Below, in pieces: positions 11,000-22,300 of a stretch of DNA of 64,000 bases (its first letter is position 1; each line of letters starts with the position of its first letter). The stretch comes from Leptidea sinapis (Eukaryota; Arthropoda; Insecta; Lepidoptera; Pieridae): positions 3,658,001-3,722,000 of the forward strand of contig NC_066283.1 in assembly GCF_905404315.1 (NCBI RefSeq), read 5' to 3'. A program made the translations under genes and the position numbers. Under the pieces are notes generated by a model, which saw nothing but the letters and a program-made list of their open reading frames with translations, made no database searches and was not told the DNA's origin.

Positions 11000-12160
11000 A
11001 GGGTTTTTTAATTGGCCGAAAATATCCACAAAAATATTTAGTTGTTAGTTATAAATAACACACTATAAAATATACATGGTTACTATTAGTAGGTATTACG
11101 CTTAAATATACGCCTAATTCGTATTCTATATATGTTTATATCAAATAAAATAAAGATTTATTTCATTTTAAGCTGTCGGTTACAAACTTATAGTGCCAAA
11201 ATGTTTTCACTTAAAAATCTCTCGGTAAAAACTCGATTGAGTCTCGGAGTAACGACTTTAATAAAATAGTGAATAGGCGAGTTTCAATCGAAAGCACATG
11301 GTAGCCACAGGGCGGTCCGTGAGCCGCCCTGCGGCAGTCTTTCACAAGCACGCGACGCGGTTAACAAGCTTTTGACTTTACGTTCCAACATCGTATTAAT
11401 GTTAACCAAATTCCTAATCATTAAAAAAAAACAGTTTAGCAATATCAATTTTCAAACATAATCTTAGTCATCAATAAAATCTTTGAAAACAGTAACAAAA
11501 TGGCGGCAAATTAATAATGATACAATAAAAATAAATAAATAATCCGTTACTTAGTTTCCAAACTTTGTTCTATATTTAAAATATCGTTAATCGTCAGTTT
11601 TACGGCTATATCTGCATAAAAATTCTAATGTTAGTGTTGTCCGTTTCCAATTTAATTCTTATCGATAAAACTTTTTTGTCCGAGCACCGTTTGCATATTG
11701 ATTGAATTTTATCATCCATTGAAAAACACACAAGTTTCGAAATATTGCAGTACTTCGGTATTTTATTGGATGAAGTTAAGTGTTATTAAATGTTATTAAG
11801 TTAAAACAGGTAGACGGACGTTGATTGTGAAGTTAGCAGTTCATAAGTAATCACGAAACCGGATTATTTCGACTTTAAGAGGTCAGTTATATATATACAG
11901 TCAATAAGGTCATAAAATTGGTACTTGTTTTTATCGAGAGCTTTCACGCGCAGCTTACAAATTTATGAATAAAATAGCTATAAATAACGTACAAAGTTAA
12001 AAACACCAACTAATTAAAGTCAAAAACATAAAATATTATAATTCAGTTTATATTTGTAATTGACGTGCCATATCCAACAAAAACCAATACTTGGCAGTAA
12101 TAGTAATTAATTTCATACGTAATTGTGAAATTAATAAATCAACTGGATATTAAGTGGAGT
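11000..12160. other. region upstream of TfAP-2, no gene recognised
   Basis: AT-rich DNA. A GC-rich patch at about 11300-11360 and several short open frames carry no recognisable product. This is where a promoter or distal first exon of TfAP-2 could lie, but I see no decisive element. Confidence 0.3.
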
Positions 12161-12161
12161 T

Positions 12162-12278
12162 ATGTTATAAAGTGAAGTGTATCGGACTACAAGCTAATTG
12201 AAGTAGAAATTTTATCGATAAGTGACCACAACCCTGGCACTGGCGTACGTGGATTTATCCAGCGTCATCGAGGTGCAG
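12162..12278 (+). other. TfAP-2: candidate 5' exon of TfAP-2
   Basis: The sequence ending CATCGAGGTGCAG at 12278 is followed by a strong donor, GTAATG. The frame that would join the first resolved TfAP-2 coding exon in phase 0 is open only from a TAA at about 12206-12208, and it has no ATG. The exon is therefore either untranslated or part of a longer exon whose acceptor I missed. It could also be unrelated. Confidence 0.25.
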
Positions 12279-12774
12279 GTAATGTAGACTATATATTAAT
12301 ATAATATTGCATTACTTTTTATTTTTAGTTGTCATATTTTCACGGCTACAAAATATTAAAGAATAGAGGCCCAGACGCCATAATTCGGATGTTGTTTTTC
12401 TATATAATTAGCGAATCTGCCCATAAATATTATTACATCTTAATAGCTATCAATTTTTATTTTTTGATTTAAAATTTAGAAAGTGCTTAAGTTAGAAACT
12501 TCGTTCATATTCTACCATTACCAAATATAAAATCAAAATAATGATAATGAAAAAGAAAACAGAATTGTACAAAATTGGTTATGGTGCTGTCCGCGTCGGT
12601 CGCGCTCGAACTAAAAAAACTGTTAATGCTGTTAAAGCAAGATAGCGTCAAAATCCTATTATGATACAAATAAAAATATCGCGATTAATGAAAATTCCTG
12701 CTAGACCTCTTTCCGCGAATCATCAAAAAGGACCTGAAACTTGGTGCTTATCGTCGTAAGGGACGTGTAAGTGG

Positions 12775-13021
12775 TAAGGGACGAGACGAGCAGGACGTTC
12801 AGTTGGTAACTGACGCAGTGCCGCTCAGGATTCTTGAGAAATCCAATAATTCTGAGACATAATAAGTTAAGTCTCATTTGCCCAGTAATTTCACTAGCTA
12901 CAGCGCCCTTCAGACCGAAATACAATAATGCCTACACATTCCTGCTTCGCGGCAGAAATAGGCGCCGTTGTCGTACCCATAATCTAGCCGGCAGCCTGTG
13001 CAAAGGAGCCTCCCACTGGTG
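12775..13021 (+). repeat. family B dispersed repeat
   Basis: Starts AAGGGACGAGACGAGCAGGA, passes TTGCCCAGTAATTTCACTAG and GCAGAAATAGGCGCCGTTGT, and ends CTCCCACTGG. It is slightly deleted near the start relative to 21213-21510. Confidence 0.75.
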
Positions 13022-13344
13022 ATATACAGAACATACCATAATTTTCCTCGAATTACTAATAACCCTGTATATAATGTAAATATTTAATCTTAAAACGAAA
13101 GCTTATTCCACTGTACTGTACGATTTTGTAACAATCATTCAAATAGTGTTTTATGACACGTAGTTCTCATACTTTTTTTAAATGTTCACAGTACAGTTAT
13201 AAAAGTTTCTCACAAGTGTTGAATCGATCATAATATTATCACTTTAAGCCACCTACGCGCTATATTCAGTCACTTTTTTGTTTTTTAGTTATCCACCCAC
13301 ATCATCAAATGACAGAATGGCATCTTACCAAGTTTAACGCGAGT

Positions 13345-13865
13345 TACACATTTTAATAAAATGCTTTTTATTGGATTAAAACGCGTGTATTTAAAACTGT
13401 ATTTTTACATAAGTTATACGTGTAAAAGTTAAATTTTTCATTATTTATTTATTTAACCAGATGTTTTGTGATCTTTGCAGAGCACGTTTTTCAGAAACGT
13501 TGAGAGAATCGTGATAATTGTCATTGTGAAATTTAGCGCCATTTATTGCCATGAATGTGGTATTTGCTGTGGATGGTTTTTGGAAAAAATTATAGACAGT
13601 TTCCACTTTCCTCTTCCTTTTAAGAGTTAGATAATTTTAATCCATCTTTTCTATTCTTGAAGTCTTAATGTTTTTTTCATTTCAATGGGTTCACATACCA
13701 TTCTTGGAGGAAATCAATTTGGACGGACTGATATGTGTACATATCACAGACTAGGTAATCTCTTTAAACTGTTCTGTGGTTCATATACTGCTGACTTAAA
13801 GTGACGTCTGCATTACAAATACAGTTACACGTGCACTCAATTTAATCCTGTAAAAAGTATTTTAT
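13345..13865. mobile_element. MITE family C, longer copy
   Basis: The left end AATAAAATGCTTTTTATTGG, ATTAAAACGCGTGTA, ACTGTATTTTTA is matched in reverse complement at about 13805-13865 (TACAGTTACACGTGCACTCA, AATCCTGTAAAAAGTATTTT). The middle (about 400 bases) has no open frame of note. Confidence 0.6.
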
Positions 13866-14029
13866 TTAAATCTTACCAAGAATAACATAAAAATTCATTG
13901 TTACTTCACTTAACATTAAGATCTAAATGCCCTGCTGCCGAATCCGACACAAGGATATCATCTCCAACATCGAGATTTTTTTTATTTTTTTTTATATGAA
14001 AATAAGGGACCAGATGTGCAGGACTTTCA

Positions 14030-14412
14030 ACTGATGGTAATTGATACGCCCCGCCCATTACAATGCAGTGCCGCTCAAAGTAATTGAAAAACCAAAAATT
14101 CTGAGTGGCACTACAACTGCGCTCGTCACCTTGAGACTTAAGATGTCAAGTCTCCTTTGCCCAGTAATTTCACTAGCTTTTTATAAATTTATTTAACCAT
14201 AAATATATGCACAGCTGGTACTTAAATTTTACATCTCGCCAAACTGTTGCAACAGTTTGTTGGCGAGTTTACGCTCTTATTATACTATTGTGCATCTATA
14301 ATAAATTATACCTAATTTGTTCGTTATATTATACACTATTACTAGCTACGCCGCCCTTCAGACCGAAACACAGTAATGCTTACACATTGCTGCTTCACGG
14401 CAGAAATAGGCG
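14030..14412 (+). repeat. family B repeat interrupted by a 162-bp insertion
   Basis: Normal family B order up to AATTTCACTAGCT (14178), then foreign DNA, then ACTAGCTACGCCGCCCTTCA resumes. The 7-base ACTAGCT is present on both sides (14172-14178 and 14341-14347). Confidence 0.75.
14179..14340. mobile_element. small insertion with 7-bp target duplication and internal palindrome
   Basis: The 162 inserted bases contain the palindrome CTCGCCAAACTGTTG / CAACAGTTTGTTGGCGAG (14236-14268). The ends, TTTTATAAATTTAT and ATATTATACACTATT, are AT-rich without clear inverted repeats. The element type is unknown to me. Confidence 0.6.
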
Positions 14413-15060
14413 CCGGCAGAAATATATATATAATCATGGGCTAAAAGTACCTACCTAAAATAATAGATTACCACACGTACAATATAATCTCGCAATTTAG
14501 AATGCAAACAATACACTCTAATATAGGCAGACAGAATGTCTTAAAAACGTCACCATCATTAAGATTTGTATACAAGTAGAAATATATGAAATATAAATCA
14601 TGTTTAATAATAAGCATTCAATATTACATCATTATTTTATTACACATCAGACGTAACGAACGAATCTCGAGCCATTTCGTATGTTAATGAGATATATCGC
14701 TCAATTTATATCGTATTGTTAACTATTACGTACGCTGTTGATTGATAGTTGTCGATATTTGGACATCACTAGCGTCCTAAGTCTTTATACACTAGTACGA
14801 CGTATAAGTTTTTGTTGGGATTTCGTATCATAATAATAAAGAGAAAATGTTTATAGGATAAGTAATGTGTGCGTCTGTTTGTCCGCCAAGATCCATTTTC
14901 TTAGGATTGAAGTTAAACGCGGATTATAACTAAGTGTTGGTGGCGCAAAGGAAGGCCGTTACCTCTATATAAGCATGCAGCTGTTTCGTAAATAGAATTT
15001 TGTCATTTGACATATTATTGTAACCATTCTCTGGAGACAATCTCCTAAAAATAATGTAAT

Positions 15061-15475
15061 TCAAATTCAAATATTTTTATTCAAAATAGGATTCAAAATC
15101 ACTTATTGAACGTCAAAAACTACCACTCATTTAAAAGAGACTGCCTCAGACCTGAGAAGAATGGGCGCAAGAAACTCAGCGGGTTTTTTTTTATATAAAA
15201 ATATGGATTACAATGTGATATCGTACAATAAACATTTATAATTAAAGAGCCTGAGGGTGTTCGCTTTATTCCCAGTCTGTGGTGTCATTAAGAAAATCGT
15301 TTATGCTATAGTAACCTTTCAAACACAAACGTTTTTAAACAATTCTTTTAAATTTCGTAACACATTTGTTTTGTACATTTTCTGGGATCATATTGTAGAA
15401 GCATATACATCGCCCAACAAAAGACTTACTAACTCGACCCAACCAGTAGTAGGCATAACCGTAGAATAATATTAT
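15061..15475 (-). pseudogene. LINE family J, 3' end with C-terminal ORF relic
   Basis: On the minus strand this encodes the tail of a non-LTR polyprotein: RLGRVSKSFVGRCIC-like, then FYNMIPENVQNKCVTKFK, then YYSINDFLND, ending at a stop. It is followed by the 3' end CTTGCGCCCATTCTTCTCAG...AAAAATATTTGAATTTGAAT. A plus-strand relative at 53008-53400 is within an RpL7 intron, and the 3' end alone recurs at 18109-18295. Confidence 0.6.
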
Positions 15476-16234
15476 GTTAAATTGCATAGGTCATCAAGTA
15501 GGTTTTTTGTCTCTTTTTGATACATAAGTAACATTATTAAGACAGAGATAAAAATACATTTCCCGTAATGTTATTCAATGATACTATGCGTGGCCGAAAG
15601 ACCACTTTCCTAGAATACTCTATTTATAAGAGAACACATACACAATGACAAACTCTTCCTCGTTTTAATTTTAAATATTTCTGAAGTTTAAATCGTGAAT
15701 TATTTTCAATGTTCTACAAACGAAGCATACGCATTATTCTAACAATAACTAATTAAAATTATCTATGTCAAATCATATGACATTCGGCATTCGATTTTCA
15801 AACTACCACAAAACTATCGAAATGTTCGGAAGCTATATCGTAATTGCGCACATCACTACTCAACAATGTAGGCCGATAAATTGATACACCGAATGAGAAA
15901 TTATTCTTAATTGCATAAAAATCTAAGTGTCCATTACATGATTGAACCAGTTATAGTTTTCACCGAACTTCCGGCATTCAGAACAAGTTCTCAATGCATA
16001 ATAGAGTATGTACAAATAAATTGGATCTGTTGATGCAAATATATATAATAATTATATTGCTAAACTAGTTGTGCCGACAAACGCTGTATTGCTGAATCAA
16101 TATATAAAAAAAATCTAATAAAAAATTTGGGGTATGAAAAATAGATGTTGGCGGATCTCAGACTTACCCAATCTCATGAAAAAAAGCTAAAGTTTGAGAT
16201 TAGTTCTATTTGTAAGCAGTCTGCTTTGTTCTAG

Positions 16235-16378
16235 GAGCGCCTGGGTAGCGGCGGACTAGGGCTGGCTGGAGGGGGGTTCCGTGGGGGGGCACAGCCTTCG
16301 CTCGCGGACTTCCAGCCGCCCTACTTCCCACCGCCTTTTGCCCCTCCAGCTCATCCGGGCTCGCCGCATCAACAGCAG
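16235..16378 (+). CDS. TfAP-2: TfAP-2 exon, activation motif
   Basis: 48 codons, phase 0 at both ends, beginning ERLGSGG and ending HPGSPHQQQ. It holds the family's FQPPYFPPP motif. Vertebrate AP-2 proteins have Tyr where this one has Phe after PPP, so the WW-domain ligand PPPY is not preserved. It is strongly GC-rich compared with its AT-rich surroundings. Confidence 0.9.
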
Positions 16379-19300
16379 GTACTAAATTCTTAATTATATT
16401 AATATTTCCTCCATGTTTTCCCCTTGGAGTTTTACTTAGGCCGTATCATCGTTATATGTTTTCAAACGCAAATTAACAGCTGTGAATAAGTTGGAGTAAG
16501 AGGGTCATTTCAATGTTCAAAGTCAAAGTCAAATAAACTTTATTCAAATTGGCTTAAGCTCAGCGCTTTTGAATCTTCATTATAAATATTTCATTTAAAT
16601 TAATGGCAAGCGTCCTGACGGAATAACTCTGGTCGCTTGGGCACGGGAAAGGGCGCGGGTGTGGGACGCGACTTGCGTCGACACTCCGAATCCTTCTCAT
16701 GTCCAAGTTACGTCAGTTGGTGCTGGGGCTACTGCTTCGACTGCCGAAGACAGCAAGTGTCGTAAATATCTCGGTCTCAATGAGTCTTACATTTTTGTGC
16801 GTTTTGGTGTCAAGATATTTGGCCTGTGGGGCCCAGAGGCGCGGAGAATGTACCTACAAAGTACTATCTTCTCGCCTCAATAGGGCTACTGGCAACTCAA
16901 ACGCTGGCTTCATTTTCGGTCAAAGGATCAGCCTAGCTATCCAACGTGGAATTGCTGCCAGTATTCTTGGTACAGTACCCCGTAGTGATAGTTTAGCTTT
17001 TATGTATAATGCACCTTTTGTCTCATTTGTCCAGTAATTTCACTAGCTACAGCGCCCTTCAGATCGAAACACAGTAATGCTTACATTACTGCTTCAAAGC
17101 CAAGTACAAAGAGGCCTCCCACTGTTACCAACGTAAAACTTAGCTGAAATGCTCACGAGCCAAAACCACCGTTCACACCGAAAGCACAGCGCACTCCGAG
17201 GCACCTTTGAGGGCGTCCCATTTACCAACGGCTCGACCCCGAGGCACTTTCATTTGAGCTACCCACAACGTGCGCCCGAGGCAGTCTGTGCCACGTCCAC
17301 ACCCGCTGAGGAATTGCACCGTGCTTGGCCGGTCTGGACGCGGCTTATAGATCGCCTGCAGTAGTCAGAAATACATTACGGTGTTTGAAAATGCTTATAA
17401 AAAACCTAATTTCAGGAAGAATTACTCCAAAGCTTACACATCCTCACATAGCTGTTACCAGTTACCAGGCTAAGCACGTATATAACTCAAATGAACATCC
17501 AGTAAAAATTGCGCTTTGAAAAATGATGATGCGTAAATGCAATCAAAACTCTATCGACCTTAAAAATAAACTTGGTATTAAGTTATACCTGTGAATAAAC
17601 CACGAATATGAAAAATGATTTTTTTAATGACAGATAGGGACGAGACGAGCAGGACGTTCAGCTGATGATAATTGTTACGAAAAAAACTTTTGGATTCTTG
17701 AAAAACACAAAAATTCTGAGCGATACTACAATTGCGCTCGTCACCTCGTTTGCCCAGTAATTTCACTAGCTACGGCGCCCTTTAGACCGAAACACAATAA
17801 TGCTTACACATTACTGCTTCACGGCAGAAATAGGCGCCGTTGTCGTACCCATAATCTAGCCGGCATTCTGTACAAAGGAGCCTCCCACTGTTCACGATAT
17901 CTCTGACAACACTGTCAATACAATGACAGTACTCAAGTTTTCCGAATGTGAAGCCTTGCACATAAACTCGGGAAACGTTATACGGCCGATAAACCAATCT
18001 TAAGCAAAATATCTATTTGTAAAAAATTTGCACATTCTTGGTTTATTCTTAGTTGTAACTTTATACAAAGTTTATTTGGAAGGCCGTAAAAGTTGTACCT
18101 ACTTTAGAGCAAAATTTAAAGAAATTAACATCTTGATTTTTATTGTTACCATTTTTATGTAAAAAAAAAGCCCGCTAAGTATGTTGCGCCCGTTCTTCTC
18201 AGGTCTGAGGCATTCTTTTGGAATGGGTGGTAGTTTTTGACTTTCAATAAGTGATTTTATATCCTATTTCAAATAAAAATATTTGAATTTGAATAGAGCC
18301 ATGGCATGGAGTATGGGGCAGGCGGTGGCAGCGGCGGAGATTACGGACAACACTACGCCCCACAGCAACTGCTACCACGCCACCACTCGCACCACGAGCC
18401 ACACACCCACCTGCGACACCACAGAGATCACCACGACATACATTCCCATCACGTAAGTAAACGAATTACAAAATCAAGCTGAAATATTTTTATTCGAAGG
18501 TTTTTTTTTCTTTATCAGATATTAAGTAAAAAAGTTTATTAACCTAGGTACCATATATTCGGAAAACGCCCACTTTTACCCGCGATTTCCTCGTGTGAAA
18601 TAATTCCGTTGGGCAGCATTTTTTTTGAAAATACTTATATTAACGTCTCCTCTGAAGAGCTATGAAAAACTCAAAGTTTTGAATTCTTATAATTATTATT
18701 CTGTTGAAATAAAACAAAGGTATATTTATAAAACCTTTCTAAATACGCTTAACGAAGTACCTACTAACTAATTTTTAAATATGAAGAATTTGTTACATAT
18801 AGCGATATAAATTTAGAAGTTTTTTTAACTATAATAAACCTATTAATTTTATAAGCCTATGAAACGAACTCTTCATTATGCATAAATATTTTCTTCTTGT
18901 GAACGAAGCATCAAAATTAATAACATAACATAAATTTCATAACTTTTAATTAAATAGCTCGATTTCTTTTGTATCGTATGTGTATATTGTGAAGATTTTT
19001 CGTTATCGAACATGGTGTTGTTAAGGGGCTTCACTACCTTCTCAAGAATGGTATCTTGATACACTTGTGCCGATGTTTTGATACCTTTTTCACAAAAGTA
19101 TGGCTCAGTCACTCCTTCATAGCTAATATCCCACCAAACCATCACTGAAGTCGGATAATGCCCACGTTGCACTTTGTCGACTAATTGGCAAGCTTCCTTA
19201 GAGCTTTGAGCATAAATACGGTCATTTTGTTTGTGAAAATGTTGCTCAATTGTAAAAAAAATCTCATCCGTAAGCAAAATTGCTCTGTGACCTCCCTTTG

Positions 19301-22300
19301 CGTACCGATCAGTAGTTGTTTCCATTTTACGACCCTATTCTTTTTTAAATTATCAGTTAAGAAATGACCAGTACGTCTCTTATACTTTTAAAATACGCCA
19401 CATGTGAATACCTAGAACAAGGTGTTATCTTCATCTCCCGAGATAAAATCTTTTGCTTTCGGACAGGATTTCTTCGAATTCTTTCCCTTACTGCTTTGAC
19501 CACCTTTTTCGTACAAACACTACGTGGACGGCCAGATCTTTTTGTGTCACAAACAGACAAGGTCTCACTGTACCTATTAATAGCCGGGTACACAAACATT
19601 CTACTAATACCAAGCGTATGGAGAGTTTTAAAAATTGCATTCGGCTTCAACCTACTTTGTGTGTAGTGTATGACAGCGATTCGGTTCTCTTTATCACCCC
19701 ACTCAATTTTAATATCGCAAAATATTGTACAAAATGAGAAATCTCAATGAACAATCATATCATAAAAAATGTTCATAAAATGAAAACTACTGGGACCAAA
19801 TGGCATCTATTCCGCATTGCACAAAAGAAGAATTACGTAAATCGGATCATAAATCTCCGTGTAATCGGTGTACATAAATAAAAAAGTACCGATCGAATTG
19901 AGATCCTCCTCCTTTTTGAAGTCGGTTAAAAATGACATATTCCGAATTCAAATGTAACATTTTGTTAATTTTTAATTGTAAAAGTATTTATGGCTAGACT
20001 AAGTATACATGCTAATTGTGAAGCTGATATAAAGCGTAGGATTACCAACTTCAAAAGTTTGTCATTCGACTATAAACGGCGGATTTCTTAAACGTAAAAA
20101 ACACGCAAGACTTGGTAACTATCGTCTTTTTAAGTCGGTTAAAAATTGGCTCGCTAAGTAAGTAAAAGCTATAAATTGTGGTCCAACAATACGCAGTCGG
20201 TAGTCCCGTCCAAAGTCGACCCTTTGTGTGCTATCAGCGACATTAGGAGGCACAATCTCGCATGGCTATTGAAAATATTTCTACAGCAATACCACATTAT
20301 TGGCTAATGGACGGCGGTATTAGGATATTATACTTTGTGTATTACGAAACATATCAATGCTTGCTATTTGCTAAATGTAAGTTGAATTTAACTGCGAGTT
20401 AAGGATTCGTATTCTACACTATCTACAAAGTATAGCAACTTGTACTTTTTAAATACTTTTTGAAAGACTCTTTTACATGCATGGCGGCCATTTTGAAATC
20501 CGCCATCTTGGTCTTCTATCTGCTAAAATTTGCCGCTTTAATTTCAACCAATGTTGTTTATTAGACATAGCCCGTTGTTTTTCTATTCCTTAGATCATTT
20601 ATACGACTAGATAAACTGTGACAGCTGTGAAAACGTCGAAAAAAATTGAGATGGTTAACCTCGATTTTGAGCAATACATGCTCACTAACACAAAATGGCA
20701 TACAAATCGCGAGTGTAAGACGTAGCTTGTAATGTACACTAAAGTAATAATCCTGGCCTGTTTTCATCGGTTGTCTAGCAGCGAGAGGGCTCTATCTAGA
20801 CGTATAAATTATCTAAGTCTATTAAAACAAAGCCACAAGAAGTAAAATCAATAGAAAATCACAAGATTCCAGAAACTATGTAGAATGTGACCCTCTTCCA
20901 TACAAGAATGATAGAAACTCGGGGATTGTTTGAATATTTTGCTTACCCTGTCGGTTATTAGTTATATACTTAGATATACGAACGTTTAAGATGATATTAT
21001 TAATGTCTAGTGAGCCAATTTATTAATATTAGACTAAGACACAATTCACTTCGCAATTATTTGTAATATAATTGTTTTTTCAAACAATTGTTTGCATAAA
21101 AAACAATCAACGGTCGAACTGGATTGCGATCTTTATTCACAAACAACCTCTGCCTTGAGTGGCATTCTGGAATGGGTCCAAATAGAAATGTGAAATGTAT
21201 GAGCAATTTTTACCAGTGGGAGGCTCCTTTGCACAGGACGCCGGCTAGATTATGGGTACCAAAACGGCGCCTTTTTCTGCCGTGAAGCAGTAATGTATAA
21301 GCATTAGTGTGTTTCGGTTTGAAGAGCGCTGTAGCTATTGAAATTACCCGGCAAACAAGACGTAACACCTTATGACTGAAGGAGATGAGCGCAATTGTAG
21401 TGCCGCTCACAATGTTTGGGTCTTTCCAGAATCCTGAGCGGCCCTGCATTGTAATGGGCAGTGCGCATCAATTACCATCAGCTGAACGTCCTGCTCGTCT
21501 CGTCCCTTATTTCCATAAAAAAAATGCTGGAAATCCTCAAATCAGGGTTGTCAGTCCGTTCTGCAGCTACTAACTTTCACAGAACCTTGTTTCTGTCATT
21601 AACTATATATAGACTTAAATAATTTAAATGTCGGAAATATGTTACGCTATATGAGGATTAAATTATGACATTGAACCTCTTTGACCTAGAACACCGAACA
21701 GCGTTTAACTCGGATCTCGTAACAGACTACGGATAAATCATAGTTTTTTTTTATGGTAGAGAAAACAAACGATCGTACGGGTCACCTGATGTTAAGTGAT
21801 CACCGCCGCCACTATCTTGCAACACCAGAGGAATCATGAGAGCGTTGCCGGCCCTTCAAAAAAATCCACGCCCTTTTCATGTCGTATCATCTCCTGGAAA
21901 CACCGCACAAGGAAGCTCATTCTACAGCATGGTCTTACGTGGAAGAAAGTCCCTTAAAAACCGCACTGTGGAGGAACGCCACACATCTAGATTGTGGGGA
22001 TGATATACTAATGTGGCGTTGAGAAACTAAGAGAATATCAGAGTTGGTATTAACAAAGACAACATTTGGTAAAACGAATTCATTTAAACTGGTGTCACTG
22101 TAACGATATCCATAAAAAGTTTCTTTAAAACAACAATCATTAACCTGAATCATAGCTTTCTCCAATACATAGAAGATGGCTTTGTGGTGCCAACTGTAAT
22201 GATGAATTGTTGACAGTTGTCGCACGGCGGCTTCGGTTATGGCGGAGACAGACGGACAGACTACGTCGGTGGAGTTCGAGAGCAACATGAGCTTGCTCTG

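Noticed and set aside
15257..15469. Plus-strand 70-codon frame as a gene
   Set aside because: It is the antisense shadow of the LINE J C-terminus; the mirrored frame occurs at 53033-53383 for the same reason.
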